From Citrobacter europaeus (GTDB lineage Bacteria > Pseudomonadota > Gammaproteobacteria > Enterobacterales > Enterobacteriaceae): a DNA stretch of 64,000 nucleotides. Of the stretch, positions 8,811-17,557 are shown in pieces. The stretch covers positions 1,736,001 to 1,800,000 of the forward strand of contig CP083650.1 of assembly GCA_020099315.1 (NCBI GenBank), written 5' to 3'. Numbering within the stretch: the first letter of the stretch is position 1; each line of letters opens with the position of its first letter. The notes below the pieces were generated by a model. That model was given only the letters and a program-made list of their open reading frames with translations, did not search any database and was not told where the DNA came from. Made by a program: the position numbers and the translations under genes.

Positions 8811-9626
8811 TTAAAATTCATCAGGCCGTTGATAACGAATAAAACAGTTTGCACCACTTGCATCCCTTTCAATGATGGCGTCGATTCCAAACCAGGTGTG
8901 GAGGTTTTCGCGGGTAAAAACAGCGCATGGTTTCCCTTGCATCGCCATATGTCCGGACGTCATTACGATGATGCGATCGCAGAACATCGCGGCATGATTG
9001 AGGTCGTGCAGAGCAGCAATCACCGTGAGCTTTTCACGTTTCACGAGACTTAGCAGGCCAATCTGATGTTGAATGTCGAGATGGTTGGTGGGTTCATCCA
9101 TCAGCAACAACTGTGGCTGCTGTGCCAGCGCCCGGGCGATATGCAGGCGCTGTTTTTCTCCACCAGAAAAGGTATGCCAGCAGCGGTGCTGTAATTCACT
9201 GAGATCAACCTTTTCCAGCATAGTCTGCACGATAACGTCATCTTTGGCGGACCAGGGGGAGAGCAGGCTAAGCCAGGGGGTCCGCCCCAGAGAAACGGCT
9301 TGTAAAGCAGTAAGACGCTCGCTGGTTTCAGCCTGTTGTTCGACCAGCGCCACCTGTTGAGCAAGATGACGCCGCGAATAATGCTGGAGCGCTTTTTGCT
9401 GCAGAGTGATTCGTCCTGAAGTCGGCTTCAGCAAACCAGCCAGGAGTGATATCAGTGACGTTTTGCCCGAGCCATTGGGGCCGATGATGCCGACAAACTC
9501 GCCAGGCGTTACGCTGAGTGAAATATCATCAACAATCGTCTTACCTTTTACCTTCCAGCGCAGATTACAGGCTTCAATAACGGCTTGTGCAGAGGTAATA
9601 AAAGGGTTTACGAGGTTCACCGTCAT
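8811..9626 (-). CDS. ABC transporter ATP-binding protein, FecE/BtuD type
   Basis: The 271-residue ATPase has Walker A GPNGSGKTS, signature FSGGEKQR and Walker B LLLMDEPTNHLDIQ, typical of importers for siderophores, haem or cobalamin. It overlaps the permease gene by four bases and is followed ten bases later by the pseudoazurin gene. It would energise uptake by the adjacent permease and binding protein; the ligand is not shown by its sequence. Confidence 0.9.
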   Translation of the reverse strand: MTVNLVNPFITSAQAVIEACNLRWKVKGKTIVDDISLSVTPGEFVGIIGPNGSGKTSLISLLAGLLKPTSGRITLQQKALQHYSRRHLAQQVALVEQQAETSERLTALQAVSLGRTPWLSLLSPWSAKDDVIVQTMLEKVDLSELQHRCWHTFSGGEKQRLHIARALAQQPQLLLMDEPTNHLDIQHQIGLLSLVKREKLTVIAALHDLNHAAMFCDRIIVMTSGHMAMQGKPCAVFTRENLHTWFGIDAIIERDASGANCFIRYQRPDEF

Positions 9627-10690
9627 TTGTTCTGGTTTCCTCTAATCAGAATGATTGAAAACGCAGGGGCGCCAACCAGAGCGGTGATCACGCCTATTGG
9701 TAGAACCTGGCCGGGGAGTAACGTGCGGGAAATAACATCAGCGATAATGAGGAAGATCGCGCCGGTAAGCGCACTCACTGGCAGCAGTCGATGATGCTGG
9801 TTGCCGACCAGTAGACGAGCGGCATGCGGGATAACCAGACCGACAAAGCCGATCGCACCAACAATGGAGACCATAATTGCCGTCATGCCGGTGACGGCGG
9901 CAATCAGTACTGCACGGGTACGTTTTACCGGAATACCCAACGATGCCGCAGACTCAGCGCCAAAGGAGAACGCGTCGAGATGGCGGGCATAACAGAAGCA
10001 CAGCACGATACCGACCAGAGCGGTTGGAATGGCTAAGACAACATCGGGCCAGCGTACACCGCTCAAATTGCCTAACAACCAGAACATAATACCGCGCGCT
10101 TGCTCGGCGTTTGCTGAGCGGGTAATGATAAGCGACGTAATCGCATTGAAAAGCTGTGAGCTGGCGATCCCGGCAAGGATGATCTGGGTTGTTACACCTC
10201 CGCCTTGTCTACCGCCAGCAGCCATTGCTAATAGCGCAACGAACATAAATGCCGTCAGCGCACCAATAAAAGCTCCCAATGACATACTGATGATCCCAGC
10301 CCCAAGCCCGGTGAGAGCAATCAGCACCGCTCCGGTGGATGCTCCGGCAGAAATCCCCAATAGATAAGGTTCAGCGAGCGCATTGCGTAGCAACGACTGC
10401 AGCACTACGCCGGAAACAGCCAGGCAGGCACCGCAGCTGGCGGAGACCAGCGCTCGGGTCAGGCGATAGTTCCAGACGATCCCTGCATCCAGCGCATCGA
10501 CAGGGTAGTGTGCATCAAAAAGATGATTTGCCAGCGTGCTGAGTACGTGCTGCCAGGGAATCAGCGTTTCGCCGATGGAAATACCCGCCAGCAGTACGCA
10601 GCACATTAGCGCACTGACCCAAACGGCATGTCCACCTATTCTCATCGCAAGTTGACCAACGGCACGACGCATCCTGCGTGAATCACTCAT
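9623..10690 (-). CDS. ABC transporter permease, FecCD/BtuC type
   Basis: The 355-residue membrane protein has about ten hydrophobic segments and FecCD-family signatures such as GISAGASTGA and GAIGFVGLVIPHAARLL. It would form the inner-membrane channel with the ATPase next to it. It lies 66 bases after the binding-protein gene. The family takes up ferric siderophores, haem and corrinoids; the upstream cobalamin-type riboswitch argues for a corrinoid or cobalt-linked ligand, by inference. Confidence 0.9.
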   Translation of the reverse strand: MSDSRRMRRAVGQLAMRIGGHAVWVSALMCCVLLAGISIGETLIPWQHVLSTLANHLFDAHYPVDALDAGIVWNYRLTRALVSASCGACLAVSGVVLQSLLRNALAEPYLLGISAGASTGAVLIALTGLGAGIISMSLGAFIGALTAFMFVALLAMAAGGRQGGGVTTQIILAGIASSQLFNAITSLIITRSANAEQARGIMFWLLGNLSGVRWPDVVLAIPTALVGIVLCFCYARHLDAFSFGAESAASLGIPVKRTRAVLIAAVTGMTAIMVSIVGAIGFVGLVIPHAARLLVGNQHHRLLPVSALTGAIFLIIADVISRTLLPGQVLPIGVITALVGAPAFSIILIRGNQNK

Positions 10691-10756
10691 GATTATCTGC
10701 GTTCCTGAGTAACGGAGATGCGCTATACCGTCCGAGGATATAGCGCAAAACGTAGA

Positions 10757-11812
10757 TTAATGAGCAGCCTGCGGATGCGCTAAGCCATATTCAACAAGGG
10801 CATCCGCCAGTTTTTCCACCCCATCAATAGTTCTGATCCCGGCATTCATTGTCTGTACGTCAATGACCGGCAGATGGTTTTCCTTGACGGCAGGAACCAG
10901 TTTGGTGACAGGGTCGGACTTGAGGTATTCCATCTTGACCTTCCAGTCATCTGCCGGGAAACGCCGACGGCTCATCTCTCCGAGCACAATGACCGAAGGA
11001 TTAGCTTTAGCGATGGTTTCCCAGCCCACTGTTGGCCATTCTTCGGCAGAATCAATCACATTCTTCACACCCAGCGTTTGGGCTATCCACGCAGCTGGGC
11101 CAAACTTCCCGGCAACGTAAGGATCGAGCTGCAAATCGGCGCTTGAGAACCAGAACACCGCGGAAACATTCTTATCCATTCCGGTAATTTTATTTTTCGC
11201 TGCGGCTTCACGTGCTTTAAGGCTGGCAATCAACGCTTCGCCTTTATCCTGAACATCGAAGATTTTCGCCAAATCGGCGACTTCCTGATACACCATGGCA
11301 ATATCAAACATACCCTTACGGACACCATCACCACCATCTTCGTTATCTTTCGCACAGTCAGCCGGCGCGGTATAAACGGGAACCTTCAGTTCACTAAACT
11401 GTTCATAAGAGGCAACCGTGCCTGCTGGGCCGATTTGCCATTCAAACTGGCTGGCGACCAGATCCGGTTTTTTAGCCACAATCCCTTCAAAGCTGGGAAT
11501 ATTTTGCGCAATAACGGCAACTTTTTCATTTGCTGTTTTATAAGTATCCAGTACCGGGCCAAACCACAGTGAAGTGCCCACGACGCGATCGGCCAGCCCT
11601 AATGAATAAAGAATCTCGGTACTATTCTGTCCCACCGTTGCCACGCGCGTTGGTGCCTGGTTGAAGGTAATATCGCGGCCACAGTTTTTAATCGTCAGAG
11701 GATATTCGGTTTTTGCCGCGGCAGAAAAACCGGAAGTAAGCAGCAGAGCAGTCGTGCCCAAAATAGCCAGAAGCGTTTTTTTAGAGGAGTAAAAGGTAGA
11801 ATTAGCGTGCAT
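10757..11812 (-). CDS. ABC transporter substrate-binding protein, FepB/BtuF family
   Basis: From the ATG at 11812 (MHANST) the product is 351 residues with a signal peptide ending near SAAAKT and a periplasmic-binding fold (RVATVGQNSTEILYSLGLAD, later PDLVASQFEW). GGGA lies about eight bases before this ATG, better than for the further upstream ATGs at 11818 and 11854. It is the first gene after the riboswitch and so the lead gene of the seven-gene run. Ligand unknown: a corrinoid is favoured by regulation, but siderophore or haem cannot be excluded. Confidence 0.82.
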   Translation of the reverse strand: MHANSTFYSSKKTLLAILGTTALLLTSGFSAAAKTEYPLTIKNCGRDITFNQAPTRVATVGQNSTEILYSLGLADRVVGTSLWFGPVLDTYKTANEKVAVIAQNIPSFEGIVAKKPDLVASQFEWQIGPAGTVASYEQFSELKVPVYTAPADCAKDNEDGGDGVRKGMFDIAMVYQEVADLAKIFDVQDKGEALIASLKAREAAAKNKITGMDKNVSAVFWFSSADLQLDPYVAGKFGPAAWIAQTLGVKNVIDSAEEWPTVGWETIAKANPSVIVLGEMSRRRFPADDWKVKMEYLKSDPVTKLVPAVKENHLPVIDVQTMNAGIRTIDGVEKLADALVEYGLAHPQAAH

Positions 11813-12044
11813 TATCATCGTCCCGTTGATGCCAGAATCTGAAGATCTGGTCATGGCTCATTTCATTCCATATATCGGGAGGAGACATGAAGATAGATGA
11901 CATTCAATCGTGAAATTTAAGAATGAAGATATGCAAAAAATGCAAATAAGCGTTACTTAGCCGAAATCTTATTCATAAATACACTACTGCATTTGTCAAA
12001 TAATTCATCCCATGGACCATCCCGTCCACTCAATGGTATACACC

Positions 12045-12205
12045 TTTGACAGCAGGTCTCCTGACTCACGGTAACCAGAATATCAGCCTTCCCATAAAGA
12101 TAAACTTTACAGTGACCTGTGGCTTATTAACCACACAAGGATATTCTGCATCCGCCTACAGTTGCGGGGGCAGTTATGGAATTGAATTAAATAATTCTTA
12201 CCATA
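12045..12205 (-). promoter_or_regulatory. Cobalamin (AdoCbl-type) riboswitch
   Basis: Read on the minus strand, this leader contains conserved cobalamin riboswitch blocks in the right order: ACTGCCCCCGCAACTGTA (complement of about 12157-12174), a GCCAC-containing segment, GGGAAGGCT, and the B12-box-like GTCAGGAGACCTGCTG (complement of about 12051-12066). It ends about 230 bases before the binding-protein start. A small TGGAC/GTCCA hairpin lies just after it (about 12013-12035) and may be part of the expression platform. The class is known to repress uptake or synthesis genes when cobalamin is plentiful. I see no other gene between 11855 and 12467. Confidence 0.88.
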
Positions 12206-12467
12206 TTCCTATTCATATACAAAAATGTAATGAAATGCTGTCGAAAGCGACTCTAACGGCAATTGTTAACAAGGTCAACCATAGGGGGTAAGAGGCAAAA
12301 GAGAGTGGGAAACTAAAAATAATCAATAAATACAAATAGTTGTGTGTTTTTTTCTTTGCGTGATGCTGTAAATGAAAATAACAACGGGAAGCTAAATGAT
12401 AATTGGTTGATGTTGATCAAATTACGAACATAATTCAATCTCCGCGTATGAAACATATTGATCACCA

Positions 12468-13016
12468 TCAAAAATGCTGCGTATTAGCAGTTGAATCTTT
12501 TTTTTGTGAACTCTCCATGTGTACCAACTGCCATTCATCCTGCATATCCATAATCACGTTAAAATTGTTACGCAACCAGAAATGATAACCGCCGGGTAAA
12601 AAATGATGTGTGTGAAGATACAAAACTTTATATTGATGTTGCTGACAAAATACCTCAGCTAAGGAAAACAATTGACTGCCGATCCCCTGTCTGCGATAGC
12701 GTTCATCCACGTAGCAACGACAAATTTCCGCTGTTTCAGACAAGTTATAGCGTCCGCGCAGTTCAGCAATCCGATCATTATATTGACATACCGCCAGTGT
12801 AGCGATTAATTCTTGTTTTTCGCTCCATGCGCAAAGTAATGAATTCCTTTCCTGTAACAGATACTGTCGTTCGAGATCAAAGAGATCTTCTTCGCCAGAA
12901 GGCATGGATCTACCAGCATTGAAGAACAGATTAAGATGTTCAATAAGGAACGACTGAACAGCAGGAATATCGGCGTGAGTCATCTCACTAAACCTAAATG
13001 GGATCATGGCATGCAT
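12468..13016 (-). CDS. GNAT-family N-acetyltransferase
   Basis: The 182-residue protein carries the acetyl-CoA motif A, CYVDERYRRQGIGSQL, with preceding strands typical of GNAT enzymes. The substrate is unknown. The start at 13016 or an in-frame ATG at 13007 are both possible; neither has a clear ribosome-binding site. It lies upstream of the riboswitch on the same strand and is probably a separate transcript. The C terminus is rich in polar residues. Confidence 0.8.
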   Translation of the reverse strand: MHAMIPFRFSEMTHADIPAVQSFLIEHLNLFFNAGRSMPSGEEDLFDLERQYLLQERNSLLCAWSEKQELIATLAVCQYNDRIAELRGRYNLSETAEICRCYVDERYRRQGIGSQLFSLAEVFCQQHQYKVLYLHTHHFLPGGYHFWLRNNFNVIMDMQDEWQLVHMESSQKKDSTANTQHF

Positions 13017-13205
13017 AACTCAATCTTAGAATGGAAGACGATAATAACAATAAGACTACTTTAAAAACAATATTGAGCGACCTGAGACAGACATGCAATT
13101 GTCAATGTTGCTATTCTGCACACAGATTATAAATGGGAAATATTGAGTTCAGGCAGGAATACTTTCTACCATTATGCACAATGAAGACGCCGCCATGGCG
13201 TACGC

Positions 13206-14090
13206 TTAAATTTTCAGCGTCTCAATGACCATTCGCAGGGCAGGGGAGACGTTGCGATGAGGATAATAAAGAAATAATCCTTCCATTCGCAGGCTGTAAC
13301 GCTGCAACACCCTGATAAGATTACCGTGTTCTAAATCATCCGCGACCAGTTCGACAGGGACATAGGCCAGCCCAAGACCCAGCCGGGCGGCTTCTGCTTC
13401 CATATAGCTGTCGGATAATGCCCATTGCCCTTCAGGTTGATGGGTGATTTTTTTATCATTCTGAATGAGTTCCCACTGATATACGCTGCCATCGGCAAAC
13501 TGATAGGCGATGCAGGGATGCGCCTTTAAATCCGCCGGGGTTTGTGGAAAACCGAAGCGGTGAAAATGTTCAGGCGTACCCACAACGGCCATCTCCATAT
13601 CCGGCGTAATGCGCACCGCGACCATGCCCTGGCCGACTTCAGGCCCCAGACGAACGCCGGCATCGAATCTTTCCTCGATGATATCGACGAACCGGCTCTC
13701 ATTCATCAGTTCTAGCCTGATATCAGGGTAGCGCTGTTTAAATACCGCCAGCTTAGGCAGCAGGCATTTATCAATGGCGTGCTGGCTGGCATTGATACGC
13801 ACCGTGCCGGAGGGCGTCTCTCGATAATGCGCCAGCGTGGCAAGCCCACGATCTAACGTATCAAATCCAGATGCCGTCTTCTGATAGAGCTGCTCGCCTG
13901 CTTGCGTCAGCGACAGTTTACGCGTGGTACGCACCAGCAGCTGGACGCCCAGCCTTTCTTCAAGCTCACGAACAGAACGACTGACCCCTGATTGAGCGAG
14001 CCCCAGCCGCTGAGCAGCCGCGGTGAAACTGCCTTCCCGTACAACCTGCATAAACAAGTACAGCTCGTTGTAATTCTCCCTTTTCGCCAT
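13206..14090 (-). CDS. LysR-type transcriptional regulator
   Basis: With the ATG at 14090 the product is 294 residues, the usual LysR length. It has an N-terminal winged helix-turn-helix (FTAAAQRLGLAQSGVSRSVRELEERLG) and a substrate-binding domain. The longer frame to 14180 would add a 30-residue hydrophobic extension not typical of the family. It is divergent from the hydrolase gene at 14278, so it probably controls that gene and the former MFS gene beyond it. Confidence 0.88.
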   Translation of the reverse strand: MAKRENYNELYLFMQVVREGSFTAAAQRLGLAQSGVSRSVRELEERLGVQLLVRTTRKLSLTQAGEQLYQKTASGFDTLDRGLATLAHYRETPSGTVRINASQHAIDKCLLPKLAVFKQRYPDIRLELMNESRFVDIIEERFDAGVRLGPEVGQGMVAVRITPDMEMAVVGTPEHFHRFGFPQTPADLKAHPCIAYQFADGSVYQWELIQNDKKITHQPEGQWALSDSYMEAEAARLGLGLAYVPVELVADDLEHGNLIRVLQRYSLRMEGLFLYYPHRNVSPALRMVIETLKI

Positions 14091-14277
14091 TGAAAAATCC
14101 CCCCGGAATGACAGCAAATTCAGTATTGATTTATAACAATATGGTATCAATCTTAGCAGTAATCGCCCTCTAATCAGCACTAATTCTGCTCACTATAATG
14201 AGCCCATCAAAACAAAGCACCGCAGCGTTGTCCGTCGGAAACCTGTATCTCTCTGTTGTTTTTTATGGGGATTTTTT

Positions 14278-15414
14278 ATGAAAGCCTTCACCCGAACGCT
14301 AAAAACTACGATGCCGGCCATGCTGTTATTCGCATCATTAAGTGGAGCCTCAACAATGAGTTTTGCTGATTCAACCAATCCGAGTGCCCCTGTTTCCATG
14401 ACAGATAAGTGGGACAAGACCTTCGCTGAGAGCCAGAAAGTCGAACATCGTAAAGTCTCGTTCCAGAATCGATATGGCATCACCTTAGTGGGCGATCTTT
14501 ACCTGCCTAAAGACCGTGGCGATCGCAAGCTGGCTGCGATTGCGGTCAGTGGGCCTTTTGGCGCGGTGAAAGAGCAATCCAGCGGTCTGTATGCGCAGAC
14601 GCTGGCGGAACAAGGATTTGTTACCCTGGCATTCGATCCCTCTTACACGGGGGAAAGCGGCGGCTATCCGCGAAACGTCGCCTCACCGGATATCAACACT
14701 GAAGATTTCAGCGCGGCAGTGGATTTCTTAGGGCTGCAAAAAGAGGTGGATCGCAATCGTATCGGGCTGCTCGGTATTTGCGGCTGGGGTGGCATGGCGT
14801 TGAACGACGCTGCGATGGATACCCGCGTCAAAGCGGTGGCTACCAGCGTGATGTACGACATGAGCCGGGCGATGGGCCATGGTGTGGGGGATGGCAAAGA
14901 CCGTTATTCCACCGCCGACCGTCGTGCTGTTCTGCAATATCTGAACGAACAGCGCTGGAAGGATGCGCAGAGCGGCACCTTCGCACACGGCGGTCATGAT
15001 ATTAACGTCGACAGCAACGGCAAGGCCAGCGCGGGCGAGCGCGTTCTGCCAGAAACGCTGCCAGCAAATCCGCATCCGATACTGAAAGAGTTCTTCGATT
15101 ACTATCGCATGCCGCGCGGCTTCCACGAGCGTTCCGTTAACTCGACCGGGGCGTGGACGGCAACGATGCCACTGTCGTTTATGAATATGCCGCTGCTGAG
15201 CTACGCCAGTGAAATCACCATCCCCACGCTTATTGTGACCGGTGAGAAAGCGCATTCACGCTATTTTGCTGAAGATGCTTTCAAGGCGATTGGCAGTAAA
15301 GACAAAGAACTGGTCGTGGTGCCAGGGGCAAATCATGTGGACCTCTACGATAACGTGGCCGGAAAAATACCTTTCGCGAAGTTCGAACAATTTTTCCAGA
15401 CCAAACTGAAATAA
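14278..15414 (+). CDS. Secreted alpha/beta hydrolase with a Cys in the nucleophile elbow
   Basis: The 378-residue protein has a signal peptide (about 1-30) and an alpha/beta hydrolase core. The elbow reads GICGWGG, so the usual Ser of GxSxG appears replaced by Cys, as in dienelactone hydrolases. A C-terminal GANHVDLYD supplies the likely catalytic His. It resembles the YcjY-like hydrolase group. The substrate is unknown. The LysR gene is divergent, and a terminator follows at 15435-15465. Confidence 0.8.
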   Translation: MKAFTRTLKTTMPAMLLFASLSGASTMSFADSTNPSAPVSMTDKWDKTFAESQKVEHRKVSFQNRYGITLVGDLYLPKDRGDRKLAAIAVSGPFGAVKEQSSGLYAQTLAEQGFVTLAFDPSYTGESGGYPRNVASPDINTEDFSAAVDFLGLQKEVDRNRIGLLGICGWGGMALNDAAMDTRVKAVATSVMYDMSRAMGHGVGDGKDRYSTADRRAVLQYLNEQRWKDAQSGTFAHGGHDINVDSNGKASAGERVLPETLPANPHPILKEFFDYYRMPRGFHERSVNSTGAWTATMPLSFMNMPLLSYASEITIPTLIVTGEKAHSRYFAEDAFKAIGSKDKELVVVPGANHVDLYDNVAGKIPFAKFEQFFQTKLK

Positions 15415-15434
15415 ACCCTCTCCTGAATTGATGC

Positions 15435-15465
15435 AAAGCCACCGGCCTCTGGCGGGTGGCTTTTA
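15435..15465 (+). terminator. Rho-independent terminator after the hydrolase gene
   Basis: AAGCCACC pairs with GGTGGCTT across a short loop and is followed by TTT. It lies about 20 bases after the hydrolase stop codon. Confidence 0.8.
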
Positions 15466-15489
15466 TCCTGATCTTCGTGAAATTTCACT

Positions 15490-15866
15490 ATGTCGACGCT
15501 AAACCAAACACCATCACATCCTCATCAGCGCGCATACTGGGGCGGTATTTTTGCCATGACCCTGTGCGTGTTTGTGCTGATTGCTTCTGAATTTATGCCC
15601 GTCAGCCTGCTCACGCCGATTGCCCGCGATTTAGGCGTGACGGAGGGGCTGGCAGGCCTCTGGGGCATGCTTGCAACCGCCGCGCCAACCAGGTGGTGGA
15701 CATGGATTGCGCGTACGCTGCCCGACAACGCCGAAGCCGAGACGGGCTAATGGTCGCGGTGATTCTGCTCTCAATCGCCCTTGGGTCAACGGCAGGAGGC
15801 ATCGTGTTTGACCACCTCGGCTGGCAAAGCGCGCGTAAAGGTTACATTCTGGCGGCTCATCAGTAA
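15490..15866 (+). pseudogene. MFS transporter with a large internal deletion and a frameshift
   Basis: The first 55 or so codons match the N terminus of a sugar-efflux type MFS carrier (IASEFMPVSLLTPIARDLGV). The frame then jumps to the last transmembrane region (WTWIARTLPDNAEAETG). A stop follows, but one missing base near 15748 would restore LMVAVILLSIALGSTAGGIV to a stop at 15864-15866. So most of the middle of a roughly 400-residue carrier is gone and the rest is out of frame. It was probably co-regulated with the upstream hydrolase under the LysR protein. Confidence 0.85.
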
Positions 15867-15881
15867 CGGACTTGATACGAT

Positions 15882-15911
15882 AAGCGCCACATTTCATTAT
15901 GGGCGCTTTTT
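15882..15911 (+). terminator. Terminator of the former MFS gene
   Basis: AAGCGCC at 15882-15888 pairs with GGCGCTT at 15902-15908 and runs into a T tract. It follows the pseudogene by about 15 bases. From here to 16221 the DNA is AT-rich and shows no gene; it should contain the promoter of the acetyltransferase. Confidence 0.8.
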
Positions 15912-16221
15912 ATGCGGCATAACGCTTTCCCTGCGCTATTTAAAAATATAATTCGTAGAATTCTCATATATCAAACATCTGGCTCTTAATGGAAACCTCT
16001 TACATTTTATTCTGAAAGCGACTTTTCAGTGCATGTCTATATTAAAATTTTAACTAAAATTCTACAGAACATATATTAACAACTATGTGCTAACAGTAAA
16101 ATATCCTTGCAAGAGAATTTATAATGTTAACTATTTCATGTTGTTATAGTTGATTAAGGTTAGAGTTTAGAGTATCTTTAATCTAATCTTACATTCTTAA
16201 TTAAAAGCAGATAATGACAAT

Positions 16222-17031
16222 ATGAAAGCCAGACTCTATAGTTTTTCAGAAGATGCAAATGATACTTTTGTTTTTAGATGGACCAGAAAACATTATGAGT
16301 TTTGCATGGATAACAATATCTTTTTAAATCATAGAGGAAAGAAAGTTTATAAAGAAAGGAATTTGCTACTATTATCTAAAGGTGACAAAATTCGAATTGA
16401 AGCTGATGTTATTGCTGAGCAATATTCAACTATGCCGGTAAAAAGTTTTTCCAGCGTAGGCGCATTTTCATTTCCAACCTGTCAATTGCCGGGTAATGTA
16501 CGAATCGGCAGATTTTGTAGCATTGCATCAAATGTAAAAATCATGGGTGGGAACCATCCAATGAATCGTTTTACTACTCATATGCTTACTTATAATGGCG
16601 AGTTTGATAAATATGCTGCCAGCGAGTTTGGACAAAACTGGACGTTGAAACCATTTATCACTAAACCTAAGGATTTAACGATTGGCAATGATGTCTGGAT
16701 TGGTAATGATGTTGTTTTAAAGGGGGGGATTTCAATTGGCGATGGCGCTGTTGTTGCTGCAAATTCTGTGGTTACTAAAGATGTGCCTCCATATGCTATT
16801 GTCGCAGGGGTTCCAGCAAAAATTATCAAATACAGATTTGAGTCCGGTATTATCGAAGAGTTGTTAAAAATAAAATGGTGGAACTATAATTACACCGATT
16901 TGCCTGATAACAGCAAATGCGACGATATCATAAATTTCGTCACTGAAATGAATAAGTTGATATCAAATGGTAGTATTCAACAAAAGATATATAAAAAATT
17001 CAATCTTACCGAAACATTCACAACTCTTTAG
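16222..17031 (+). CDS. CatB-type hexapeptide-repeat acetyltransferase
   Basis: The 269-residue protein has left-handed beta-helix hexapeptide repeats (IGNDVWIGNDVVLKGGISIG, then DGAVVAANSVV) and the VAGVPAKIIKYRF ending of xenobiotic/polysaccharide O-acetyltransferases, with the probable catalytic His in GGNHPMN. It uses acetyl-CoA to modify a hydroxyl, perhaps on a surface sugar or an antibiotic; the acceptor is unknown. The gene is clearly more AT-rich than its neighbours, which suggests acquisition by transfer. Confidence 0.85.
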   Translation: MKARLYSFSEDANDTFVFRWTRKHYEFCMDNNIFLNHRGKKVYKERNLLLLSKGDKIRIEADVIAEQYSTMPVKSFSSVGAFSFPTCQLPGNVRIGRFCSIASNVKIMGGNHPMNRFTTHMLTYNGEFDKYAASEFGQNWTLKPFITKPKDLTIGNDVWIGNDVVLKGGISIGDGAVVAANSVVTKDVPPYAIVAGVPAKIIKYRFESGIIEELLKIKWWNYNYTDLPDNSKCDDIINFVTEMNKLISNGSIQQKIYKKFNLTETFTTL

Positions 17032-17037
17032 TTTACT

Positions 17038-17382
17038 ATGCGATTGTTGGCGTTGAGCGTCTTACCATTGACAGCATACGCAGCAACGCTCGGACCAGGC
17101 AGCCCGGCACCGGGTGTGCTATGCGACAAAACTCTCTGTGCCGACGAGCACGGGCTGTCGCTGGCGTTAACCACAAAGTATCCTAGGAAGAGGCAAGGGG
17201 GCAGGCAGGCTGCTGCCGGAGAGTTTGACTCCACTGCCTTTACCTTTCGTGGCGACTCGTTTGGCGACACCACCGAGCGCCAGTATCGGAACGATCGCTA
17301 TTTCGCACCAGATGGTAAGCGTAGCGGCAAAGTGAATACGCGTTACACCGTACTGTTGTTCGGGCAGAAGGATAACTTCTGA
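17038..17382 (+). CDS. YcgJ-like small periplasmic protein
   Basis: The 114-residue protein has a signal peptide (cut near AYA-ATL) and the pattern SPAPGVLCDKTLCADEHG seen in the uncharacterised YcgJ family of enterobacteria, with a Cys pair likely to form a disulfide. Function unknown. It starts seven bases after the acetyltransferase stop but has a different base composition, so they may be transcribed together without being related. Confidence 0.7.
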   Translation: MRLLALSVLPLTAYAATLGPGSPAPGVLCDKTLCADEHGLSLALTTKYPRKRQGGRQAAAGEFDSTAFTFRGDSFGDTTERQYRNDRYFAPDGKRSGKVNTRYTVLLFGQKDNF

Positions 17383-17557
17383 CAGCCCCGGCGTTTTCCC
17401 TGTCTGCGCGGCGGGGATGCCGTTTTCCTCTTACCTGCACCACTAACTCTCAAAATTGAGAGGCCGATCCTCTGAGCAGGACTTTTGTCCTCAATCCTCT
17501 GCAAACGTCTGGTTACAATCCCTGCATATCTTCAATACCCATAATTCAGGAATTGTT

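Noticed and set aside
12046..12291. An 81-codon plus-strand frame at the riboswitch
   Set aside because: It is antisense to the conserved cobalamin riboswitch blocks.
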